NCBI GenBank assembly: GCA_027317105.1
Contig: DAHVFH010000176.1
Coordinates: 1-40,508, forward strand
DNA length: 40,508 nt
Origin: Cytophagales bacterium
Lineage (GTDB): Bacteria; Bacteroidota; Bacteroidia; Cytophagales; Cyclobacteriaceae
Direction: 5' to 3'
Below, in pieces: positions 24,772 through 32,673 of this stretch (the first letter of the stretch is position 1; every line of letters begins with the position of its first letter). The notes below the pieces were generated by a model. The model made no database searches, was not told where the DNA came from, and was given only the letters and a program-made list of their open reading frames with translations. Made by a program: the position numbers and the translations under genes.

Positions 24772-25806
24772 ATGGCAACCACCGCAGTACTCCTGGCCAA
24801 CCTGGGCTCACCCGGCTCCACAGAAGTGAAAGACTTGAGAAAGTATTTAGGGGAGTTCTTAATGGATGAAAGGGTGATCGACATTCCTTATTTGGTGCGC
24901 CTCCTTCTTGTCAGGGGGATTATTGTTCCTTTTCGTTCGCCAAAAAGTGCGGCCAAATATAAAACCATCTGGACAGAAAATGGATCGCCATTAATTCATA
25001 TTTCAAAGCAGGTACAGAAGCATCTTCATGAAAAAATGAATTTGCCTGTAGAATTATGCATGCGTTATGGAAACCCTACTGCAGAGGCTGCATTTGAAAA
25101 ACTGGTTTCTGAAAATCCTGATTTAAAAGAAGTAGTTTTGGTTCCACTTTACCCTCACTATGCCATGAGTAGCTATGAAACGGCAGCCGTTCAAGTGAAA
25201 GGTATCCACCATAGAAAAGCCTATTCTTTTTCGCTGAAAGTCGTGCCGCCATTTTATAACCACCCGGGTTATATCCAAGCTCTCGCAAATAGTTTTAAAC
25301 CGTTTCTTGAAAAACCGTTTGACCATCTTCTGTTTAGTTATCACGGAATACCCGAAAGGCACGTGCGCAAAACGGATATGACGAAAATACATTGCCTTGT
25401 CACTGCGGATTGTTGCCATGTTGCTTCTCCCGCACATCAGACCTGTTATCGGCATCAGGTTTTTGAAACCACCAAATTGACAGCGGAAGCGCTTGGGCTT
25501 TCTGCCAACCAATTCAGTACTTCCTTCCAATCCAGGTTAGGAGCTGATGCCTGGCTAAAGCCATTTTCTGTGGAGCTGTTTGAAAAATTCTCAAAGCAAG
25601 GAATAAAAAAATTGGTAGTAGCATGCCCCGCCTTTGTAAGTGATTGCCTGGAAACATTAGAGGAGATTCAGGTAGAAGGACGCGAGACCTTTATAAAAAA
25701 TGGAGGTGAAGAATTTACCGTGATACCTTGCTTGAATGAAAGTGAGGAATGGATCGAGACGTTGAGTAAATTGGTCATGGCAAATAGTTATTTTGAGAAT
25801 GCATAG
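24772..25806 (+). CDS. hemH: Ferrochelatase HemH
   Basis: 344 residues. Inserts ferrous iron into the porphyrin. The start LLANLGSPGSTEVKDLRKYL, the catalytic His H191 in LLFSYHGIPERH, and FQSRLGADAWLKP and CPAFVSDCLETLEEI near the C-terminus are all characteristic. Several cysteines (TADCCHVASPAHQTC) lie in the segment after the active His; some bacterial ferrochelatases bind an iron-sulfur cluster, but I cannot assign that here. Follows hemN by 15 bp. Confidence 0.95.
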   Translation: MATTAVLLANLGSPGSTEVKDLRKYLGEFLMDERVIDIPYLVRLLLVRGIIVPFRSPKSAAKYKTIWTENGSPLIHISKQVQKHLHEKMNLPVELCMRYGNPTAEAAFEKLVSENPDLKEVVLVPLYPHYAMSSYETAAVQVKGIHHRKAYSFSLKVVPPFYNHPGYIQALANSFKPFLEKPFDHLLFSYHGIPERHVRKTDMTKIHCLVTADCCHVASPAHQTCYRHQVFETTKLTAEALGLSANQFSTSFQSRLGADAWLKPFSVELFEKFSKQGIKKLVVACPAFVSDCLETLEEIQVEGRETFIKNGGEEFTVIPCLNESEEWIETLSKLVMANSYFENA

Positions 25807-25827
25807 GGAGCTTACCAAAATTTTGAA

Positions 25828-25937
25828 CGTCATTGTAAGCATTAGCATTGAACTGTGCGGTGGCGCGAAGCAATCCTTTGATTTTGGGGATCGCTTCGTG
25901 CTTCCCGCATCCCTTCACTGGTACTCGCGATGACGTG
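25828..25937. repeat. REP-like long palindrome, copy 4
   Basis: Same orientation as copy 1: CGTCATTGTAAGC at the left, GCGAAGCAATCC and GGGATCGCTTCG inside, and TGGTACTCGCGATGACGTG at the right. Flanking AT-rich arms (CCAAAATTTTGAA / GAACAATTTTACTG) extend the pairing to about 25815-25950. It separates hemH from hemJ. Confidence 0.85.
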
Positions 25938-25970
25938 AACAATTTTACTGAAAACATTCTAGCGAAAAAC

Positions 25971-26495
25971 ATGTATTTCTACATTAAGGCAATTCATATC
26001 ATTTTTGTAGTCACCTGGTTTGCTGGGCTTTTTTATATTGTCCGCCTTTTTATTTATCACCGCGAAGCGCAAGATAAACTTGAGCCGGAAAGAAGCATTC
26101 TTCAACAACAGTTTTCTGTCATGATTAAAAGGTTGTGGTTGGGTATCACATGGCCTTCGTGTATCCTCACCGTTATCTTCGGAACATGGATGGCGATTCT
26201 CTTCGGTAGTTTGCCAACATGGCTTATCGTGAAAATTGGATTTGTAATTGGATTATTAGCGTATCATATTTCTCTCCATCTTATCTATCGTCAACAGCTT
26301 GCCGGAAAATTCAATTACACTTCGCAACAACTTCGTATCTGGAATGAAGTAGCCACTCTTTTTCTGGTCGCTATTATAATGTTAGCCTCCGTGAAAAGTA
26401 CGTTAAGTTTTGTTTGGGGGCTGATCGTCCTTGTCGGTTTTACTTTTTTGCTTTTGTTGGCTATTAAGCTTTATAAAAAAATCCGAAACGGGTGA
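25971..26495 (+). CDS. hemJ: Protoporphyrinogen IX oxidase HemJ (CopD/HemJ-like membrane protein)
   Basis: 174 residues from the ATG at 25971 (MYFYIKAIHIIFVVTWFAGLFY). The frame is open to 25848, but that part is translated repeat sequence. Four to five TM helices. H9 in the first helix and the RL...Y.HREAQ pattern after it fit HemJ, which oxidises protoporphyrinogen IX to protoporphyrin. Conserved late features are KIGFVIGLLAYHISLH and NEVATLFLVAIIMLASVKS. No HemG or HemY is in the cluster, so HemJ would fill the only missing step. Confidence 0.9.
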   Translation: MYFYIKAIHIIFVVTWFAGLFYIVRLFIYHREAQDKLEPERSILQQQFSVMIKRLWLGITWPSCILTVIFGTWMAILFGSLPTWLIVKIGFVIGLLAYHISLHLIYRQQLAGKFNYTSQQLRIWNEVATLFLVAIIMLASVKSTLSFVWGLIVLVGFTFLLLLAIKLYKKIRNG

Positions 26496-26857
26496 ATATT
26501 TCAGTTCTCTAGAGGAAGTTCCGGCCTTTATTCGTCTCCCCCTTTCTTAATTGCGTGTGTCCTGTGATGTAATTCTCGTTTATTTTTGATTTTATTTTTT
26601 CGGATGTAAGATGCCGTTAAAGGAAAATATTCCGTTGGGACAACGTATCCTAAAAATAAATTTCCAATAAAATAATCCATAAGAGCCTGAGGTAAATAAA
26701 ATGAACTAAGGTAAATAATACGTATTTGGCATTCTCAATAGCTCACACAATTTGTTGTTTCGTATGAATGAAAATATTCTTTTTATTATCGCCTAAATTA
26801 TTGCTAGGGGAATAAAAACCTAGTTCCATTTGTCTTACTATACATACATAGATAGTG
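26496..26857. other. Long intergenic leader of the TonB receptor
   Basis: 362 bases without an open gene. AGGTAAATAA occurs twice, at 26690-26699 and 26709-26718, 19 bp apart, which may be a pair of regulator half-sites. TTTG at 26751-26754 and TATTCTTT at 26775-26782 are 20 bp apart and resemble a Bacteroidota TTTG/TAnnTTTG promoter. Both are tentative. Confidence 0.35.
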
Positions 26858-29338
26858 ATGAGGATAAATAGTAAACACATCTTTTTAAAGACGTTTGTAT
26901 ACCTGAGTTTGCATTTGGTTAGTTTGTCGGGTGTTCAGGTAATGGCCCAACCTTTAGCGAGGGATAATGGTAAAATCAGTGGCACGATCATCAATGCGGA
27001 AACAATTCAACCAGTGGAGTTTGCCACCATAGTGGTTATCGATCCGCATTCAAAAAAACCAATAAATGGTAACATTGCTGACGAGTGGGGAAATTTCACG
27101 ATTGATCATATAGCAGTCGGTACCTATCAGCTGAGCATTTCGTTTATCGGTTATGAAAGCCAACAAATTGATAGTTTAGTAATAACTGAAAATAAAAACA
27201 GAATAGATCTTGGAAAGGTATTGCTTTCTCCTTCTACCAAAGTATTGAAAGAAGTAGTGGTAGAAGGGCAACGACCAATCATTGAAGAAAAAGTAGACCG
27301 CACAATCTACAATGCAGCAAGTGACAAAACTACGCAAGGTGGAGATGCTACCGATGTTTTAAAAAGGGTACCGATGCTCACCGTGGATATGGATGGCAAT
27401 GTTTCCTTGCGGGGCAATCAGAACATACGTGTATTGATCAACAATAAGCCTTCCATTATAGCCGCGAGTAGTATTCCAGATGCATTAAAACAAATTCCCG
27501 CAGATCAGATTCAATCTGTAGAGGTGATTACGTCCCCTTCTTCTAAATATGATGCGGAAGGGTCGGCAGGAATTATCAACATCATTACAAAGAAAGACAA
27601 AATGCAAGGCGCCATGTTGAGCGTCCATTCTGGTGTTGGGTATCGTGGTTCAAATTTTGGCTTGCGTGGAAGTTTTAGAAAAGGAAAAATGGGATTTTCA
27701 TTGGGCGGCTATGGCAGGGCGCAATACAATGTAAACGGCACCTATTCAAATAATCAGACGACTACTTCCAGCTCAGGAGAAAGAATGACAATGCAAAATG
27801 CGGCTACACGAACCAACGCACTTCGTGGACGCTATTCATTGGGATGGGATTACGACATCAACAAAAATAATTATATGACTGCCTCTGTGCAGTATGGGGT
27901 GCGCAATAATAAAAATTTTCAAGATCAATTGCTTACCCAAACCTTTGAGGGCAACACACGTCTTGCGAACAATACACGAAACGTGGAGGTTACTAATAAC
28001 TCGGGTACGGTTAGTTTAAACCTTGACTACATCCACACGTTTAAAAAGCCGCAACAAGAATTTAGTGTGTCAGGGCAATACAGTAAGAATAATCGGACGA
28101 ATAATTTTCTCAATACTTTCGCAATCACCAACCAACCCGATAGCCTTATAAAAAACATCAACAATAGTTACAATGAGGAAATCATTTTTCAAACGGACTA
28201 TCAAACACCGATTGGAAAAACGCAAATGGTTGAATTTGGAGCCAAGGAAACGTTTAGAAAAGTGACTAGCAACTATAAATATTTGCATACCCTTGGCGAT
28301 GGCAATGGCCTCGTTGAAATTGCCAATGCAAATTCAACTAATATTTTTACGTACAATCAAAATGTATCTGCCGGCTATCTCTCTTATACGGTGAGTTTGC
28401 CCAAGGACTACAGTTTGAAGGCAGGTGCACGTTATGAATACACGGCTATTTCCGCTGACTTCCAAGACCCCAATGGCCTAAGCACAAAGATTCCTTCCTA
28501 TGGGTTATTAGTTCCCAGTATCAATTTTTCAAAGCGGCTAAAAAATGGAAACCTACTAAAGGCTGGTTTTAATAGAAGGATTCAACGGCCTTCCATTCGT
28601 TACCTAAATCCAAATGTGCAGGCCTCCAATCCGTTGTACATCACGGTAGGCAATCCGGATTTAAGCCCTGAGTACACCAATAACTATGAATTGGCGTACA
28701 GTACGACAATAAAAAATTCGTCTATCAATATTGCGGCCTTTGCCCGGAACACGACAGGAGCAATTCAAAGCATTCGTTCTGTGCTTGATAAAAATGTGAT
28801 TCAAACTACCTATGCAAATATTGGCGTTGAAAATGCTTATGGATTCAACTTCTATGGAACATTAAAGATCGGCCCCCGGTTTTCACTCAACGGAGGAACG
28901 GATATCTATTACGCGTATCTCAACAATAAAGTAGCTGATCCACTCTATCACGCCAGCAACTCAGGATGGGTGGCCACCGCCCGTTTGCGTTCTAGCTTTC
29001 AACTTAATAACGGCTGGTCTATGGAAAGCTTCTCCATGTTTCGTGGACGACAAGTGCAGTTGCAAGGGGTTCAGGGGGGCATTCGTATTTATAGCTTAGG
29101 CTTTCAAAAAGAATTGTTCAACAACAGAGGAAGCATTGGTTTTCGGATAGAAAATTTTCTGGCTTCAGGTTTGGTGGTGCGGAATTATACAAAGACCCCT
29201 TTGATCAATCAAAAAAGCGTCAACATTATGCACAATTTTAGCTTTCGGATCAATTTCAGTTTCCGCATCGGAAAAATGAATTTTGATAAACCGAAGCGGA
29301 AAAAGCAGGGCAAAAACGATGATGAGTTGGACTGGTAA
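26858..29338 (+). CDS. TonB-dependent outer-membrane receptor (OMP_b-brl_3 type)
   Basis: 826 residues from ATG at 26858 (a GTG precedes it). A signal peptide ends near VQVMAQ. Residues 38-120 form a carboxypeptidase-regulatory-like beta domain (GKISGTIINAETIQPVEFATIVV). The plug follows with DATDVLKRVPMLTVDMDGNVSLRGNQNIRVLINNKP and ADQIQSVEVITSPSSKYDAEGSAGIINIITKK. The rest is a 22-strand-type barrel ending FRINFSFRIGKMNF with a basic tail. It is of the family without a SusD partner, and no lipoprotein partner is adjacent. The ligand is unknown; siderophores, metals or peptides are family possibilities. Nearness to the heme cluster is suggestive only. Confidence 0.88.
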   Translation: MRINSKHIFLKTFVYLSLHLVSLSGVQVMAQPLARDNGKISGTIINAETIQPVEFATIVVIDPHSKKPINGNIADEWGNFTIDHIAVGTYQLSISFIGYESQQIDSLVITENKNRIDLGKVLLSPSTKVLKEVVVEGQRPIIEEKVDRTIYNAASDKTTQGGDATDVLKRVPMLTVDMDGNVSLRGNQNIRVLINNKPSIIAASSIPDALKQIPADQIQSVEVITSPSSKYDAEGSAGIINIITKKDKMQGAMLSVHSGVGYRGSNFGLRGSFRKGKMGFSLGGYGRAQYNVNGTYSNNQTTTSSSGERMTMQNAATRTNALRGRYSLGWDYDINKNNYMTASVQYGVRNNKNFQDQLLTQTFEGNTRLANNTRNVEVTNNSGTVSLNLDYIHTFKKPQQEFSVSGQYSKNNRTNNFLNTFAITNQPDSLIKNINNSYNEEIIFQTDYQTPIGKTQMVEFGAKETFRKVTSNYKYLHTLGDGNGLVEIANANSTNIFTYNQNVSAGYLSYTVSLPKDYSLKAGARYEYTAISADFQDPNGLSTKIPSYGLLVPSINFSKRLKNGNLLKAGFNRRIQRPSIRYLNPNVQASNPLYITVGNPDLSPEYTNNYELAYSTTIKNSSINIAAFARNTTGAIQSIRSVLDKNVIQTTYANIGVENAYGFNFYGTLKIGPRFSLNGGTDIYYAYLNNKVADPLYHASNSGWVATARLRSSFQLNNGWSMESFSMFRGRQVQLQGVQGGIRIYSLGFQKELFNNRGSIGFRIENFLASGLVVRNYTKTPLINQKSVNIMHNFSFRINFSFRIGKMNFDKPKRKKQGKNDDELDW

Positions 29339-29536
29339 TCGCTTCAGCTATTCCTTATATTTCCTTACTGGAGGCGCAGGAACATTTTCAAGAAATGATG
29401 TGAAAGACTATCGTGCTGAAGCTTATGCCTTCACCATGCCGTCATTGATTGCTGCTTGATGGATAACTACTTTTTTTAATAAACCTTTATTCTTACCTTC
29501 ATTTTGAATTTGGTTATCAACGATTCAAAAATCAAA

Positions 29537-30826
29537 ATGACATCACGCAGGTCTTTTTTTCAAAAGTCCTTCGGCATGGCCGGGGCTTTATCGCTTTCCC
29601 CTTTTCTCACTCACGCAAAGGCAGAAGATGTTTCTGATGCTTTAGTTGAACTGAACAAACTGTCGCCCTTGGATGCCGCCACTGACGAAGACCTTTGGGC
29701 GCGGATGGCTCAGGCATATACCGTTTCCCCCACCATTCTGAATTTGAATAATGGCGGTGTAAGTCCGCAGCCCAAGGTGGTGCAAGATGCTGTGGATCGC
29801 TACTACCACTTGAGCAACGAAGCGCCCTCGTATTATATGTGGCAGATTTTGGACAAGGGCCGAGAGGCGTTACGCAGAAAATTGGCCGATCTGGGTGGGG
29901 TGTCAGCAGAAGAGATTGCCATAAACAGAAATACGACCGAAGCATTGGGCACTTTTACCTGGGGCATTGATATGCACAGGGGAGATGAGATTGTGATGAC
30001 GAAACTGGATTATCCTAACATGATCCATGCCTGGAAACAGCGCGAGATGCGAGAAGGCGTGAAGATCAATTGGATTAATTTTAATTTACCCATCGATAAT
30101 GATGACGTAGTCATAAAAGCTTATATTGATGCCACCACCTCTAAAACGAAAATCTGGCACATCACCCACTTGATGACCTGGACTGGACAAATTTTGCCGG
30201 CCGTGAAACTTTGTGCCGAAGCCCGCAAACGTGGCCTTATCACCATTGTTGATGCGGCACATTCTTTTGCACACCTGGATTATAAAATTTCCGATCTAAA
30301 CTGTGACTACTTTGGCACCAGCCTACATAAATGGATGTGTGCTCCTTTCGGCACCGGAATGATGTACATCAAGAAAGAGCACATCGAAAAAACATGGCCC
30401 TTGTTCCCGACCGATAAACCCAAAAGCGGAGATATTAAAAAATTTGAGGCATTGGGCACCCGGTCATTTGCCCCTGAACAGGCCATTGGCCAGGCGATTG
30501 ATTTTCACAATGCAATAGGCGGGAAAAGAAAGCAAGAGCGACTGCATTATCTGAAAACCTATTGGTGCAATGCCTTAACAAAAAACCCAAGGGTGAAACT
30601 TCATATTTCATTAAAGCCGGAATATTCATGTGCGCTGGGCACATTCAGTGTAGATGGAATGGACGTGGGTAATATTTCTTCTAGACTAATGTCCGATTAT
30701 CAAATCCATACCGTTTCTATAAAATGGGAAAATGTAAATGCGGTGCGGGTAACTCCGCATGTGTACACCACTACGCGAGATCTAGATCGGTTTATTGATG
30801 CGATTCAGAAGATAGCTGCATCGTAA
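29537..30826 (+). CDS. Tat-exported class V aminotransferase-fold PLP enzyme
   Basis: 429 residues from the ATG at 29537; a TTG 33 bases upstream is less likely. The start MTSRRSFFQKSFGMAGALSLSP is a twin-arginine signal, unusual for an aminotransferase-fold enzyme but known for a group annotated as isopenicillin-N-epimerase-like. The PLP fold is supported by LNNGGVSPQP, INRNTTEALGTFTWGID, DAAHSFAHLDYKISDLNCDYFGTSLHKWMCAPFGTGMM, with the PLP lysine in SLHKW. The C-terminal domain is complete. The substrate is unknown. It would fold with cofactor in the cytoplasm and be exported. It is a single gene with its own leader. Confidence 0.88.
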   Translation: MTSRRSFFQKSFGMAGALSLSPFLTHAKAEDVSDALVELNKLSPLDAATDEDLWARMAQAYTVSPTILNLNNGGVSPQPKVVQDAVDRYYHLSNEAPSYYMWQILDKGREALRRKLADLGGVSAEEIAINRNTTEALGTFTWGIDMHRGDEIVMTKLDYPNMIHAWKQREMREGVKINWINFNLPIDNDDVVIKAYIDATTSKTKIWHITHLMTWTGQILPAVKLCAEARKRGLITIVDAAHSFAHLDYKISDLNCDYFGTSLHKWMCAPFGTGMMYIKKEHIEKTWPLFPTDKPKSGDIKKFEALGTRSFAPEQAIGQAIDFHNAIGGKRKQERLHYLKTYWCNALTKNPRVKLHISLKPEYSCALGTFSVDGMDVGNISSRLMSDYQIHTVSIKWENVNAVRVTPHVYTTTRDLDRFIDAIQKIAAS

Positions 30827-30942
30827 AAACAAAGTTTTGATTATGATTTCTGTCCCCGATCGGTAGATAGGCACTTACAAACAGCTCTTATTTTTAGGTT
30901 GGATCTCTCGGCAATATTCTTAGCAAGATAACCCCTTGCTCG

Positions 30943-30972
30943 TTGTCAATTTGCTTCTCCTTGCTTAACTTG
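30943..30972 (+). promoter_or_regulatory. Candidate Bacteroidota promoter for the glutamate-synthase-like gene
   Basis: TTG at 30943-30945 and TAACTTG at 30966-30972 are 20 bases apart, near the Bacteroidota primary sigma consensus (TTTG, 19-20 bp, TAnnTTTG). The start codon follows 22 bases downstream, giving a short leader. Confidence 0.35.
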
Positions 30973-30994
30973 ACCGACCCAAACATTATCAATT

Positions 30995-32593
30995 ATGAAT
31001 AACCGCCAGCTTTTCCTTTTATTTTCTTTTATTATTCTCCTGATTCTTTCCGGTTGGACCTATTATTGGCACGATGCTTTTGTTTTTATTTTGTTTGCAT
31101 TGCCTTTCATTTACATGGGCATTTACGATATCCTACAAAACAAGCACGCAATCAAAAAAAACTACCCTTTGTTTGGCCGCCTTCGTTACGTGTTCGAAGA
31201 TATCCGTCCCAAGATTCAACAATATTTTGTTGAGAGCGATACGGACGGTACTCCGATTAACCGAAACGAACGATCGGTAATTTATCAGCGGGCAAAAACC
31301 CAAATTGACACGGTACCTTTTGGCACACAATTGAATGTTTACGCTGAAGGCTATGAGTGGATGACCCACTCCATTGCACCCCGCGATTTTCATAAAATGG
31401 ATCATAACCCTCGTGTCCGGTTTGGAGGTGAGAAGTGCACACAACCGTATGACATGAGTGTGCTCAACGTATCAGCTATGAGCTTTGGGTCATTAAGTCA
31501 AAATGCAATTGAAGCGCTCAACGCTGGCGCGAAGATTGGGGGGTTTGCCCACAACACTGGTGAGGGGGGGTTAAGCCCTTATCATCTAAAACATGGTGGA
31601 GATATTATTTGGCAGGTAGGCACTGGCTATTTTGGGGCAAGAACCGAAGATGGTAACTTTTCAGACATTGCTTTCCAGCAAAACGCCATACGACCGAACG
31701 TGAAAATGATCGAAATTAAATTATCTCAGGGCGCCAAGCCAGGCCACGGTGGAATTTTGCCAGCGCCTAAAAATACGCCTGAGATCGCAGCAATTCGTTT
31801 GGTGAAAGTAGGAACTACAGTTTTTTCTCCGCCTTATCACAGTGCCTTCAGTACGCCCGGTGAATTGATAAAATTTATAGAAAAGTTGCGCACCCTTTCT
31901 GGGGGAAAACCTGTCGGGTTTAAACTTTGTGTAGGGCGCAAATCAGAATTCCTTTCAATTTGTAAAGCGATGGTGGCACACAACAGCTATCCCGATTTTA
32001 TCACCATCGATGGTGGTGAGGGTGGCACGGGGGCTGCTCCTCCTGAGTTTACCAATTTTGTAGGCATGCCTTTGCTGGATGCCCTCGCTTTTGCTGATAA
32101 TGCCCTAATTGGCTTTGGTATTCGCAATAAAATCAAATTAATAGCCTCTGGCAAAATCTTGACAGGCTTTCATATAGTACGGGCGATGGCACTGGGTGCC
32201 GATACCTGCAACTCCGCTAGGGCAATGATGATGGCGCTCGGTTGCATCCAGGCACTAGAGTGTAATAAAAATACCTGCCCCACCGGTGTGGCCACTCAAA
32301 AACCGGAGCTTATGAAGGGACTGAATGTTGAAGCTAAGAAAGTCAGGGTGGCGAACTTTCATAAAAACACGGTAGAAAGTTTTGTGGAGTTATTGGCCGC
32401 TTCCGGAATTGACCACCCCGAAAAAATCAACAGGACTCACGTATACAGACGTGTGTTTATGAACCTGGTTAAAAATTACGAAGAAATTTTTCCAACTATT
32501 CCGGAGGGATGCCTGCTAGAAGGCGGGGATGCCCCCTTTGATTTTGAAGAATATTTAAAACGATCTTCAGCAGATGTATTTGAGGTCGCCTAA
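30995..32593 (+). CDS. Membrane-anchored FMN-binding glutamate synthase family protein
   Basis: 532 residues. Two TM helices fill residues 4-45 (LLFSFIILLILSGWTYYW, FVFILFALPFIYMGIY). The rest matches the synthase domain of glutamate synthase: MSFGSLSQNAIEALNAGAKIGGFAHNTGEGGLSPYH, IEIKLSQGAKPGHGGILP, DGGEGGTGAAPPEF and GADTCNSARAMM. The 3Fe-4S ligands are in place as Cys-x5-Cys-x4-Cys (CIQALECNKNTC). The glutaminase domain and the GltD partner are absent here, so ammonia-dependent or other amino-acid redox chemistry at the membrane is possible. The family is common in bacteria but its reaction is not settled. Confidence 0.88.
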   Translation: MNNRQLFLLFSFIILLILSGWTYYWHDAFVFILFALPFIYMGIYDILQNKHAIKKNYPLFGRLRYVFEDIRPKIQQYFVESDTDGTPINRNERSVIYQRAKTQIDTVPFGTQLNVYAEGYEWMTHSIAPRDFHKMDHNPRVRFGGEKCTQPYDMSVLNVSAMSFGSLSQNAIEALNAGAKIGGFAHNTGEGGLSPYHLKHGGDIIWQVGTGYFGARTEDGNFSDIAFQQNAIRPNVKMIEIKLSQGAKPGHGGILPAPKNTPEIAAIRLVKVGTTVFSPPYHSAFSTPGELIKFIEKLRTLSGGKPVGFKLCVGRKSEFLSICKAMVAHNSYPDFITIDGGEGGTGAAPPEFTNFVGMPLLDALAFADNALIGFGIRNKIKLIASGKILTGFHIVRAMALGADTCNSARAMMMALGCIQALECNKNTCPTGVATQKPELMKGLNVEAKKVRVANFHKNTVESFVELLAASGIDHPEKINRTHVYRRVFMNLVKNYEEIFPTIPEGCLLEGGDAPFDFEEYLKRSSADVFEVA

Positions 32594-32621
32594 ACGGGAA
32601 AAGAATGGCTTGCAGGTGAAC

Positions 32622-32654
32622 TTTCTTTAGGATTAAACTTAATCGGTAACTTTG
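32622..32654 (+). promoter_or_regulatory. Promoter with exact TAnnTTTG box before the AsmA-like gene
   Basis: TAACTTTG at 32647-32654 is an exact match to the Bacteroidota -7 consensus TAnnTTTG. A weaker TTTC lies at 32622-32625, about 21 bases upstream. The proposed TTG start at 32674 is only 19 bases beyond the -7 box, which supports a short leader. Confidence 0.45.
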
Positions 32655-32673
32655 CGCCATAGTTTTTTCAAAC

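Noticed and set aside
25123..25530. 135-codon minus-strand frame inside hemH
   Set aside because: Shadow of hemH, which has its catalytic His and family blocks in the plus frame.
29537..30826. Exported PLP enzyme considered as EgtE of the ergothioneine route
   Set aside because: It is about 20 kb from egtB/egtD and has a Tat signal; nothing in the sequence ties it to that pathway, so only a test is suggested.
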